Shown here piece by piece: positions 53,501 through 62,872 of a stretch of 64,000 bases of DNA. The position numbers and the translations under genes were made by a program. How positions within the stretch are numbered: position 1 is the stretch's first letter; every line of letters starts with the position of its first letter. This DNA comes from Leptasterias polaris (taxonomy: Eukaryota; Echinodermata; Asteroidea; Forcipulatida; Asteriidae): contig JAZGTN010000003.1 of assembly GCA_037783415.1 (NCBI GenBank), forward strand, positions 2,378,501 through 2,442,500, written 5' to 3'. The notes under the pieces were generated by a model. The model was not told the DNA's origin, did not search any database, and saw only the letters and a program-made list of their open reading frames with translations.

Positions 53501-56500
53501 ATTACAAGATCCAGGCAGCTTTGCTTGAGGTTGTCCAACCAACTCTTGGGGAGGGGGGGGGGGGGGGCTAGTTTTCAAGGCTGTTAGAAAGGGATGATAC
53601 ATTGTTGTTAAATCATCTACTTTGCAGGAAACATTATTTGCACTGGTACATACATTGTAAACATGTATGGAAAACACCTGTTGTTAAATCATCTACTTTG
53701 CAGGAAACATATTTGCACTGGTACATAAACATGTATGGAAAACACCTGTTGTTAAATCATCTACTTTGCAGGAAACATTCATATTTGTACTGGTACATAA
53801 ACATGTATGGAAAACACCTGTTGTTAAATCATCTACTTCGCAGGAAACATATTTGTATTGGTCTATAAACATGTATGGAAAACACCTGTTGTTAAATCAT
53901 CTACTTCGCAGGAAACATATTTGTATTGGTCTATAAACATGTATGGAAAACACCTGTTGTTAAATCATCTACTTCGCAGGAAACATATTTGTATTGGTCT
54001 ATAAACATGTATGGAAAACACCTGTTGTTAAATCATCTACTTCGCAGGAAACATATTTGTATTGGTCTATAAACATGTATGGAAAACACCTGTTGTTAAA
54101 TCATCTACTTCGCAGGAAACATATTTGTATTGGTCTATAAACATGTATGGAAAACACCTGTGATGTTTTCACTGTAAAGAATTTTTATAAATTAATGGTT
54201 CACGATCGTATATTTATATTATGAACTACTTGTTTTTTATTTTAGTTTTGTTTTAAAAGAAAATAGAATTAGCTGTTGCAAACTGCTTGATTGTTTTGTT
54301 TGTTAATGGCCTCATGTTTCGACCCCAATCGAGCCTTTGACATGCGTTTTAGAAAGACTCTCCTAGTGTCAAAGAGTAAGACCGTTAACAAAGTATTTCT
54401 GCTGTTATTATATGTTACCGGTAATTGAATATATTTGTTTGCAATCCTCTGCCTTGCTCTGCAACTAACTACTACATGAATGACTGGACAAAATGTGTTT
54501 CTTGAATTATTTTACAGTTCTTCCCTGAGAGTGCATACTATTATGTAGCATGTGGAGATAGAGAAAAGGCAATGAGCATCTTAAAGAAAGTAGCCGATGG
54601 TAACGGCAAACCCATGCCTAAAGGAAGGCTAAAGATTGATGAAATCTCGGTAAGGATAGAGGCTGAAGACTAGGGAAACTTGATAATTAGATAAGTTGTG
54701 TTAACATTTATGAAATCTTTGTAACTTGACTTCAGGTAACTAACTACACTTCCTACTATTTACTATTTACTATGTTGCGTGACTGGATTTTTATTGTTTT
54801 GTTATATTTTTTTAAGAGTCATAAAAGGTTATCTTTTATTTGTTCCTTTACAATTTGACTCCTTGCGATGTGATCTACCATTTCCACCAATTTGCGGGTC
54901 AATTCCTTGTGTACATTTTGCCTCCTGAAATAGGGGAAAGGATAGGCGTGTGTAAAATGTGCTGTGCTTCGTGCAAGGGGTCAATTTATTATGTATTTTC
55001 ATGTCGTTACATTTTTATGCTGATCAATGACTAGCTCTGTCCAATATGTCAGGTGTGATTGCTCAGGATTACTCCTGATTTCCGGATTTTCACAGAAATC
55101 TTCTGGAAATAAGTAAAGCAGTCACCAAAGGGAGAAGAAAATAGTCCAATTTGTGTCCCGACATGTATTCTTGTATTTTGTATTTTATGTAGGCTCTTAG
55201 CAACACAACTGTTTGTAAATTACTAACTTTATTTGTCTATAATTTCCCCCGCCTTTTTTCTTAATACCTTCCCATATTTCTTTGCTCCTGTTTTTGCTGT
55301 AAATAGATATGTTTTTGTTTGTGCTTGTTTATGCCTCTGATGAAGGTCCGGTTTGGATCGAAAGATAAGGCCATCTCCCCTACTAGTTTTATTTATACAG
55401 TGTTTGCCGTGGTTGATCTTCTAATATACTGCTTTATATTACCTTGTATAGATAATTTTGTTTGATTTGATTAATAACATCATAACAATAGTAATAAAAA
55501 TCATTATACATTGCAATTCAGTTGTTGTATTACATTTTCAATTGTTGTAAGATTAAGCATTATTTTGAATAATTTGTGACTTTTGTTTGTTGACTATATT
55601 CCATTGCAGAGTAAACGTGGGCGCTTCAGTGACTTGTTTGCCAGCAGAGAAGTTGGAATCACAACTCTTTTGCTGGTGTTCATTTGGTGAGCAATTTGTG
55701 TAATCATCTTTTCGTTTTTGTGAATTTGCAGAGCAATGAGGGTCAGAATGTTGGGCTCTATTCAAGGGGTTTAAATCAATTTCTCTGTTTGCCTCGTTAA
55801 GCCATCTGATGTCCTAAAACAGCTTGAGGATTATTTGTCATAATATGTAGAACAGCGAGGTTCAGGATGATGGGCTCTATTCAAGGGTTTTAAATCATTG
55901 TGTCTGTTTGCCTCGTTAAGCCATCTGATGTTTTAAAACAGCTTGAAGATTATTTGTCATATACATTGTATGTATAACAGTGAGGGTCAGAATGGTGGGC
56001 TTTTTTTTGAGGGGTTTAAATTGTTGTCTCTGTTTGCCTCGTTAAGCCATCTGATGTCTTAAAACGGCTTGAGGCCTATTTGTCATATATGTATAACAGT
56101 GAGGTTCAGAGTGTTGGGCTCTTTTCGAAGGGGGTTTAAATCATTGTCTCTGTTTGCCTCGTTAAGCCATCTGATTTCTTAAAACAGCCTGAAGATTATT
56201 TGTCTAATTTTCTGACATTGACACCAATCATGCAACAGTTATGCAACCTGTACTGTAGTGTGCCTATTTTTTGTCTTAAGAAATGCCCATGGAATGATGA
56301 AGTTATTTATCTTTTTGTTAAACTACTAACAGATGCAAGAGACTTCATAATGAGTGTTGATGTCTTTTGTGTGTGGATAATCTGTATGTTGATAATACTT
56401 GTACTAACTTATGTTTTAACGCTACATACAAAGTGTGGACCTGAGAACAAATAAAGTCAACATAATTTGAGCATAATGTAGTGACTTGAAACACTATGTG

Positions 56501-59500
56501 GATTTACACACGTCCACACACACAGATCTGTGTTGCAGTCACTGTGTGGACATTCCTTTGTTCTGTACACTTAAGGAACATCCTATTATTCAGCACTGTA
56601 AAAAACACTGTGTGGACGTGTGTAAGTCCACATAGTGTTTCAAGTCACTACATTATGTGGACCTCTTATCATATCTCAGGTCCACACTTCATATGTAGCG
56701 TTAAAACAGTTTTTTCTACTGTGTTGAAGAATAGGATTTTCCTTAAGTGTACAGACCAAAGGAATGTCCACAGAATGATGTGGACTCACATGCTGTTGCT
56801 GGAGTAATACACTATATATTTTGTTTAATTACCTCATGAAACAGTTGAACTTTGAACTTTGAACCTGATCTTTGCATGCAGTTTGTGAAAGCTGATTCTC
56901 ATATATGAGATATATTTTTATTCTACCCTCAGGTTCATAAATGCCTTTTCCTATTATGGAATTGTTCTACTTTCAAGTGAGTTATTCTCCATGAATGACA
57001 AATGCTATGGTGAGTGACAGGATTACAGATGGCAGCATTACATTTGGGTAGCATTGGTGGTTAGTGGGAATTAAGCGCTCGCCTCGCACCACTGTGGCCC
57101 TGGTTCGATTCCCGGCTAAGGCCACATCTGATAAGGAAACTTATATACCATAGTGTTGTCAGTTACCCTTCATTTTCCACTTCAAAACAAAAATTCTGAC
57201 TTTGCTACTGAAGTATATATATATGAAATATTTTAGACATCATTCACTTTTTGAGGGCTTTTTTATCTGGTCTCAAGTCAAAGGCAAAACATGTTGTTAA
57301 TTAGAACACTGTCCAATCTTGTTGTATAGGCAGTGCATTCTGCTCTTCCAGCCAGGCTTCTAGTGCGTGATACTCACGACTACATCCTTACGGACTGTGA
57401 TTCAAAACTAAGAATTAAATCTGTTTCAGCCCCAGGAGTAGGTGCCCCTGGTGACAGTTGATTTGGGTCGACAGCCCAATTCAGTAGTCCTCACCTTGCA
57501 GTGGCTGGTCTGGCCGTGTGATGTTAGGCGATACCTCATTTAAAAAGAAGTGAATTAAAAAACTAATTAACAAATCTTAAGGCTCTATTTTTATTTGAAG
57601 TTATTTACAATACTAAAAAGATTTGATAGTTTCATTCCTTAACATGATAAATGGGAAAGGTCATTTTGTTATACTAAAATCAGAATGTCAACAGGTCAAT
57701 GAGAACATTCAAGGTTGAATCAAATGTAACTTAAGTTGCTTTCCTCTATCCCGGACCCCTGGACGCAGTTCATTAATTATTATTATTTTTTTTTTCTAAA
57801 TTAAATTCTAGGAGGTGACGGGAGTGAAGAAAAAATCTCGTCAGCATGCTTTGATGAATGCACTACTCTTGACCCCAGTGACTATGGGTCCCTCTTAATA
57901 ACTACCTTCGCCGAGTTCCCAGGTAAAGCTTAGTTCTGACTTAAACATAACTGTTAAAGTGAGGGTATACCTTTGGTAATTACTCAAAAAATTAATGATC
58001 ATAAAAACATACTTGATAAAGAGCACTGGAGAGCTCTTGATATGATAAAACATTGTTAGAAATGACACCCTTTGAAGTAATGTAGTTTTAGAGAAAGTGG
58101 TCATTTTCACCCAAACATTTGAATATAAGAAAGGCTTCAGGCATGAAGCCTTGCTCAGGCATCTGAAAGCACACAATTCTACGCAGCAAGGGTGGGTTTT
58201 TTCTTTCATTATTTTTTTGCAACTTCGATGACCAATTGAGCACAAACTTTCACAAGTTTGTTATTTTATGCATACGATGGGATACACCAAGTGAGGATAC
58301 TGGTCTTTGACAATTACCAAAAGTATACCCTGCCTTTAAGGCTGAACAAATTGCTATTATTTATAAATTCTTTATTTTCAGTCCACTCTTAGCACATTTT
58401 ATCATGCTATATTGTACGATTTTCACCTGTAATTCAACAGGACATAATGATTGTGTACTACTTTATCTGTTTATTGTATTTTCATTTATAAATTATTTAT
58501 GTTCAGTAAAACCCCACATTTATTACATTTATCACATTCATCATGTTATATTGTACGATACCCTTCAGTAATCCAACAAGACGCAAGGTACATGTTTCTG
58601 TTATAATTATTGTTTAATTGTAGCAATTATTGCATTGCATTACCCAGGTGCCTGGTCTCGTATAAGCCTCGGCTTTCTATCAGACACCTCCATACTTCTA
58701 CTTCTTTAAAACTCTATACCCTATGAGCACTATCCAACTGGTACGAACTGATCAGAATTGCTTTTGTAGCTGTGTTTGCATTGAAGATGAACTTAAATGA
58801 AGCTGACTGTATTAGTATAGGAAGTGTGTCTAAACTCAGAAAGCTCTTGTTCTGTTTGAGACTTTCCTGGTGGCATCATGAGGCAAGCATTAATGAACAT
58901 ACAATTGTTTTATTTTTTCAGGAATCTTGGTGACTCTCCTTATGATTGAGTACCTCGGTCGTAAAAAGTCCATGGCCATCCAGTTCTTATTGTGCTCCAT
59001 ATTTATATTCCTCCTAAACCTGTGTACAACTAGGTAAGAAATAATTTGTTGTCTGAATAACTAATTTTGTAGACATAGCTGAGCCTACACATTTTTGCTA
59101 TAGTTTCTAAGTAAAGGCAAATGCAAAGCCACATTGTCGTTGCCATTAAAGTTGTCTAGAACCACACACAAAAAATGCTTAGAAAAATTGTGTTCAGCAA
59201 AAACAGATAAAAGGCTGCATAATTTACATTTTGGTAATTGGTGCTGATGCCCAATGAAAGCTTAGCCTACGTTTCTAGATACCCAAGCCAACCTCCGTTT
59301 TTTAAATATCTTTGTAGAACTGAATTAACAGTGCTGCTGTTTGCAGCAAGGGCTTTAATCTCTGGAGGTTTCCAAGCACTGTATGTTTACACACCAGAGG
59401 TAAGTGGGGGCTCAGTTACAGGATTTGGGTGAGAATAAATGAGAAAAAGTGAAAAGAAAGTACAGAGATAAGATTTAATGTCATTTTTATGGAGCTGCTT

Positions 59501-62500
59501 ATTAAGCACAAAAAAGATAGCTGAACACAATTATGCTTGGCCGAATAAGGTTACCAGCTAAAATCCAATGTCACATGTACCATCCGTAATTGGTATCTTG
59601 CGCATTTTTTTTAGCTCGGCAGAAAATTGTGAAGCACCATTGTCTGCTTAAGCAGCTCCATTAAATTTGGCCCAGGTTTTTTTCTTTTTTTTTGCATGGG
59701 GGGGTTCGTTGTATATTGATCCATTCCTAAAATGAAAGTACAAATTTCGTTCTGGTTTTAAACTGGGCCCAATTTCATAGAGCTGCTTATAAGCACAACA
59801 AGTTGCTAAGCACGACAAAATTATGCTTACCAGAATAACGTTACCAGCTGAAATACCATTTTACATGTACAAAATGTGACGGGTATCCTGCTTATTTTTG
59901 CTTAGCCAAAATTTGCTAAGGATAAAGCAGTTCAATGAAATTGGTCCCTGATGTTCTTATGGCCAAGTTGATAGAATGACTGTCTGAACTTCATGCTGGT
60001 TTTTGTGGGGGTTTTTCTTGGGCACACCACTTGGCCATAATTTGTTTCCCTTCTGCTATGTGTATAATTGTGTGCCTGTCATGACTGGTGACATGGTATT
60101 GTGGTTGATAAACTGTTCATTAATGCTTATTAATTCCTTAAGGTCGTTAGAGCCATGCTAATGATTGATGACCAAATGACCAGGGAGGGAATGGAATAAA
60201 ATAAGTACCGGTATCTGAGTGATCTGGAAGATGCATTGCTACATGTGGTTAAAACTTATTTTACATTGTGGTGTGAGGCTAAGAATTTCTGGAGTTGAAA
60301 TTTCAAATAATATTTTTAAACAAATGTCATATTTTTTATAATATGTCAAATAATATTGCTAACTATCAAATCTGCATATTTGTGTTAATTTGTATTAATG
60401 GTGTGAAGCACATGTACATGGATATGAATTATCGATGTATTATCAGTTCTCATCGTATAATTACTACGAGCCATTTGATAAAACTGGCACTAATTGTGTT
60501 GGACTGGTTTTTCCCTTGCTGACTTTGTTTTATTTCCAGGTGTACCCTACACATGTACGAGCCATTGGGCTTGGCTCTTGCAGCTCAGCTGCTCGTATAG
60601 GAGCCATCATTACACCATTTGTTGCTCAGGTAAGACTACAACCATCAGTGAGAAATAAGCAAGTGTTCATGGAGGCCATTGCTTCTAATAATAATAATAA
60701 TAATCAGTACTTGTATAGCGCATTTTACATTAATGTATCAATGCGCTTTACATTAGTTCCCTGGTCATTGGGCCAATAACATTTCTTTAATTGTTACTTT
60801 TATAACTTTGAATTTATTTGGAGGGTATGACACAAAATGTAAAATTTCCCGTATGACAAGTGTTATATCGTGCCTTCCAGAAAGGCTTGTAATGTACAAG
60901 GTCACTATATATGTAAAGATAGGTTTCATGGTCTATATTACAGTGTACTGCAAATTGTAGGTGATGCAGCATTTACACGCTTACTACTCCCAAAAATGGT
61001 GAGCTTGCCACAGTAGGAGCATTTGACCCACATGCAAGGGGTCTATTGTCCTGTTTTAAGCCAGGATGATGCCTCTTGAAAATTTCCTAGTTAGACTTAA
61101 ATAGATTGTTTCAATGGAAATACATACTGTACCATTGCCTCATTAGGAATGAAGTGGCAGAGTTTAGTTGAGTGTTGTTGGGTCTTAAGCTTGGTTCATA
61201 ATTCCTGGGAATGCAAGTGCGAAGCGGATTTTGACGTCACAGCTCTGTTTTCACTGCGAATGTTTCACAGGGCAACTCTTCAGAATTGTTTGTTGCAAAT
61301 TTGTGACATCAAAATTCGCTTCGCATTTGCATTCGCAGGAAGTATGAACCGGGCTTTACTTGTATATTTCAAACATAGCTCAGCATACCTTGTAAAAAAG
61401 AATTATCGCTTTGAGTTGCCTTTACGTGTGATAAAGCACTATAAGTGCATACTATATAAGTGCTATAATAGCGCGTACTATTAATAATATTATTAAATTA
61501 TTATTATGTGTCATTAGATAGCATAATAATCTGTGTTCAAGGCCAGCTTCAATACAGCATTGTTTCACAATTTCACATTATAGTCTCCTTTCCAGTATTG
61601 TCTCTCACAATTTGCTCCACTTCAGTTTTTGAATTTGATTTGAATGGTTCTCCAAATGCCTTGTACCTGATCTGCTGTTGTTAGTTTAAGTATTTAGAAT
61701 TGTATTGTTTTATTAACAAATGTGCATTCTATTGTCAGCAATTTCACAAGTTCCAATAAGTCCCCTGCAGCCAACAATTTATGTTGGAGAAAACCACGTT
61801 TGAAGTTAAGCTAAGTTTGTGAAAACGCAAATGCAAAAGCCAGGAGAGCACTTATGTTTGGCACTGTGCCAGCTGTATAATCAACGCGGTCGCGTATTAC
61901 ACAATTCCAGCTTCTTGGGGGTTTTTGCCTTTCATCAACATAGCATAATTAAGAAACTAAACGATTTTGAGACCTGTAACTCTTTAAATTGTCAGATACT
62001 GATCAACTAAATCGAAGCCACCAAAAAAAGTCTAAATTAATTTTCTATCAATTTTTCATGTTTTTGGCACTTCGTGAAATTGCTGATGATATCACCCATA
62101 AAAACTAAGTATTTTGCCTTGAGATAATATAGAAGTGGACTGGTAATGAACCCTTGTGTCTCCCCAATATTATATCCTACAATGACTCCCTTTTCATCTA
62201 TGTATAATTGTATTGTTTCATTTACAACATTGCAATAGTTATGTGGTGCTCCATGCCATAACTGGGCATTTCCTGCCTAAAACCTTGGTTTGTTTGCTCA
62301 CCAAATATATCAGAATAAGAGATTTCATTTAATATCTAATTAGGGCCTGTATGGTCAGTATTTCTCAATGTATAGCATGTGTAAAGCATCGCATTGCTTT
62401 GATATTAAGACTGATGTTTCAGTTGTCGTCACTTTTAACTTCATTTCATCGTTTTGGATTTTGTGTACAGAGTGAAATTGCATGGAGTCTGAACAGGCGT

Positions 62501-62872
62501 TAAGTCTTTTCTACAGCATTATTTCATTTTTACTACTTTTTTTCACTGTGAAATTTGTAAAACCCTGCCTAATGTTTATGTAATGTTTTCATTGTTTGAA
62601 GTTTTTATTGTGTCACTGTACATGCTGGGACTAATTGGAGACCACTGGTTGCCACTATGAGCCACCCAGTCCAAGTAAATAATCAAATCAACTTAATTAG
62701 AACTTTATTGTTTTAGTTTCTAAACTCTCCATTTGTACTGTACTGTCCTGTTCCCCAGGTAATGTTAGCCACTTCTCCTTCATTGGCATTCAGCATCTAT
62801 GGTGTTTCAGCCATTCTGTGTGCTATAGCTTGCATGGCTCTCCCTATTGAAACCAAAGGGCGAGAACTTCTG
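47396..62872 (+). CDS. SVOP-like: SV2-related protein (SVOP-like), 12-TM transporter, 3' partial
   Basis: Fourteen exons give 509 codons in one continuous phase: 47396-47555, 48250-48335, 49063-49233, 49729-49853, 51369-51432, 53180-53305, 54518-54649, 55610-55686, 56933-57009, 57812-57922, 58922-59033, 59318-59399, 60540-60629, 62759-62872. All internal introns are GT-AG. The protein is a major-facilitator carrier of the SV2/SVOP group: [11 protein letters not shown] before TM1, FCDQFGRKT in the TM2-3 loop, [10 protein letters not shown] in TM4, FFPESAYY after TM6, a Cys-containing luminal loop between TM7 and TM8, EYLGRKKSM between TM8 and TM9, [16 protein letters not shown] after TM10 and [10 protein letters not shown] after TM12. 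Vertebrate SVOP (about 550 residues) sits in synaptic vesicles; its substrate is unsettled. The short final exon lies past the window. SVOP rather than SV2 because the large SV2 luminal loop is absent. Confidence 0.92.
47650..47852. mobile_element. MITE in intron 1, GGGCCCAATTTCATAGAGCT family
   Basis: GGCCCAATTTCATAGAGCTA at the left and AGCAGCTCTATAAAATTGGGC at the right, with TATCCTGTAAGCC inside. It has the same plan as the copy at 59765. Confidence 0.7.
48250..48335 (+). CDS. SVOP-like exon 2
   Basis: Acceptor TTTTTTCAG, donor GTAAGT. Encodes [18 protein letters not shown] and the lead-in to TM1, the signature N-terminus of SVOP/SV2 proteins. Confidence 0.93.
48500..48795. repeat. Intron 1 interspersed repeat
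   Basis: Shares GTTTTTGAGATAT, TATGTCCACGCAGGAA.AATAAT, TTGATATCTTTTTCCA-like and AACCAAGTAAG blocks in order with intron 4 at about 51020-51270, so both are copies of one element of about 300 bp. AACATGACAACCTTTT near 48535 is the inverse of AGGTTGTCATGTTT near 48500. Confidence 0.55.
49063..49233 (+). CDS. SVOP-like exon 3 (TM1-TM2)
   Basis: Acceptor CTGTTAG, donor GTAAGT. Encodes [17 protein letters not shown] (TM1), TM2 and the MFS loop motif FCDQFGRKT. Confidence 0.95.
49729..49853 (+). CDS. SVOP-like exon 4 (TM3-TM4)
   Basis: Acceptor TCTTCCAG, donor GTAAGT. TM3 then [13 protein letters not shown] in TM4. Ends in phase 2. Confidence 0.95.
50580..51300. repeat. Intron 4 local duplications and interspersed repeat
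   Basis: GGTACAAAGT, AGCACAACAAGGCAATAA and TTTTTTCAGAGTTACA-type stretches recur at about 50620-50815 and 50870-50910, and next to exon 5 (51369). The copy of the interspersed repeat shared with intron 1 occupies about 51020-51270. Confidence 0.45.
51369..51432 (+). CDS. SVOP-like exon 5
   Basis: Acceptor TGTTTTCAG, donor GTACGT. Encodes [20 protein letters not shown], the TM4-5 loop with the conserved E.(L)P...R motif. Confidence 0.93.
51678..52917. mobile_element. DNA element with GTTGAGTTGCCCTCC termini
   Basis: Inverted ends: a run of A then TGTTGAGTTGCCCTCC at about 51685-51708, and GGAGGGCAACTCAACA followed by T-run and GCCC at about 52885-52915. GGTCGGTCGG / GGGTCGGTCGCGG motifs lie just inside both ends. 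It contains a large foldback at 52009-52461 and no credible gene. Confidence 0.65.
52009..52461. repeat. Large foldback with mirrored YY1-like sites
   Basis: Arms of about 200 bp pair from CTAAATGTGTTCACCTAGCT at the left to its complement at 52442-52461, with scattered mismatches and a loop of about 40 bp near 52235. GCCGCCATTTTGGAATGATC (52141) and its inverse (52311) carry CAAAATGGCGGC, a strong YY1-type sequence. Long frames on both strands here are by-products of the inverted repeat. Confidence 0.75.
53180..53305 (+). CDS. SVOP-like exon 6 (TM5-TM6)
   Basis: Acceptor TTCCCCCAG, donor [25 protein letters not shown] (TM5), [18 protein letters not shown] (TM6). Confidence 0.95.
53602..54162. 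repeat. Minisatellite, 68-bp unit, about 8 copies
   Basis: ATGTATGGAAAACACCTG begins at 53663, 53731, 53803, 53871, 53939, 54007, 54075 and 54143; spacing is 68 bp except one 72-bp unit. The last five units are almost identical while the first three differ (TTTGCAGG and GCACTGGTACAT variants), so the array grew towards the right. It lies in SVOP-like intron 6. Confidence 0.95.
54518..54649 (+). CDS. SVOP-like exon 7 (central loop)
   Basis: Acceptor TTTTACAG, donor GTAAGG. Begins [18 protein letters not shown], the PES motif that follows TM6, then the cytosolic central loop. Confidence 0.95.
55337..55377 (+). ncRNA. Hammerhead-ribozyme-like core (probable retroelement 3' relic)
   Basis: CTGATGA (55337-55343) is followed by a 5-bp stem, GGTCC/GGATC, around a GGTTT loop, then GAAA (55360-55363), the invariant core order of a hammerhead. 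AGAT/ATCT (55363-55366, 55373-55376) can form a short stem III with C55377 at the cleavage position. Stem I pairing is not found, so activity is unlikely. Penelope-like and other retroelements are known to carry such motifs. Confidence 0.35.
55610..55686 (+). CDS. SVOP-like exon 8 (into TM7)
   Basis: Acceptor CCATTGCAG, donor GTGAGC. Encodes [20 protein letters not shown] at the loop/TM7 boundary. Confidence 0.93.
55738..56200. repeat. Tandem repeat, about 120-bp unit, four copies
   Basis: Each unit carries TGGGCTCTATTCAAGGGGTT, CTGTTTGCCTCGTTAAGCCA and TCTGATGTCTTAAAACAGC-like sequence, starting near 55738, 55857, 55980 and 56098. It lies in intron 8, starting about 50 bp after exon 8. Confidence 0.9.
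56432..56800. mobile_element. GTCCACA foldback element, uninterrupted
   Basis: Starts AGTGTGGACCTGAGAACAAA and folds around CACTGTGTGGACGTGTGTAA near 56610. AAGTCCACATAGTGTTTCAA pairs with TTGAAACACTATGTGGATTT. CATTCCTTTGTTCTG..ACACTTAAGG and its inverse near 56735 form an outer pair. Sister copy at 51488-53045. Confidence 0.7.
56933..57009 (+). CDS. SVOP-like exon 9 (TM7)
   Basis: Acceptor ACCCTCAG, donor GTGAGT. Completes the TM7 tryptophan codon and encodes [18 protein letters not shown]. Confidence 0.93.
57046..57130 (+). mobile_element. tRNA-derived SINE head
   Basis: TAAGCGCTCGCCTCGCACCA and the B box GGTTCGATTCC (57102-57112) match the SINE at 36285, but the body and tail are lost after about 57130. 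The missing standard A box and the repeat context argue against a tRNA gene. Confidence 0.65.
57812..57922 (+). CDS. SVOP-like exon 10 (luminal loop)
   Basis: Acceptor AATTCTAG, donor GTAAAG. Two Cys in ACFDECTTL, then [14 protein letters not shown] leading into TM8. Confidence 0.92.
57958..58335. mobile_element. TTAA-target MITE in intron 10
   Basis: TTAA at 57954-57957 and 58336-58339. The left end AGTGAGGGTATACCTTTGG is mirrored by CCAAAAGTATACCCTGCCT. The interior shares GAGCACTGGAGAGCT and AACTTCGATGACCAATTGAG with the other copies. It starts 36 bp after exon 10. Confidence 0.8.
58380..58600. repeat. Local duplication in intron 10
   Basis: ATCATGCTATATTGTACGAT (58402) and ATCATGTTATATTGTACGAT (58539) sit in similar surroundings (CATTT before, AATCCAACA(A/G)GAC-like after) about 137 bp apart. 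Confidence 0.5.
58922..59033 (+). CDS. SVOP-like exon 11 (TM8-TM9)
   Basis: Acceptor TTTTTCAG, donor [25 protein letters not shown], with the second-half copy of the MFS GRK motif, then TM9. Confidence 0.95.
59318..59399 (+). CDS. SVOP-like exon 12 (TM10)
   Basis: Acceptor CTTTGTAG, donor [26 protein letters not shown] and YTPE. Confidence 0.95.
59485..59672. mobile_element. MITE in intron 12, GGGCCCAATTTCATAGAGCT family
   Basis: TTATGGAGCTGCTTATTAAG at the left and TTAAGCAGCTCCATTAAATT..GGCCC at the right. The left end has lost its first bases. Confidence 0.6.
59765..59948. mobile_element. MITE in intron 12, GGGCCCAATTTCATAGAGCT family
   Basis: GGGCCCAATTTCATAGAGCT at the left and AAGCAGTTCAATGAAATTGG at the right, the best-preserved left end of the family in this window. 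It lies about 90 bp from the previous copy. Confidence 0.75.
60540..60629 (+). CDS. SVOP-like exon 13 (TM11)
   Basis: Acceptor ATTTCCAG, donor [26 protein letters not shown], then the ITPFVAQ segment. Confidence 0.95.
60688..60780 (-). mobile_element. SINE 3' fragment, minus strand
   Basis: (AAT)n at 60690-60707 followed by CAGTACTTGTATAGCGCATT is the reverse complement of the SINE tail seen at 41690-41723. Confidence 0.6.
61187..61357. mobile_element. 171-bp MITE in intron 13
   Basis: Terminal inverted repeats of about 50 bp: AAGCTTGGTTCATAATTCCT..GCGAAGCGGATTTTGA at the left, the inverse of AAGCCCGGTTCATACTTCCT..GCGAAGCGAATTTTGA at the right. The only copy seen in the window. Confidence 0.75.
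62759..62872 (+). CDS. SVOP-like exon 14 (TM12)
   Basis: Acceptor TCCCCAG, donor GTAAGT. TM12 followed by [11 protein letters not shown]. The donor shows that at least one more exon follows; none is recognisable up to 64000. Confidence 0.93.

Noticed and set aside
53602..54162. Regular 68-bp repeats as a possible CRISPR array
   Set aside because: No conserved-repeat/unique-spacer structure, and the setting is an intron of an animal gene; it is a minisatellite.
57046..57130. tRNA gene with a perfect B box
   Set aside because: No standard A box, and it matches the SINE head at 36285.
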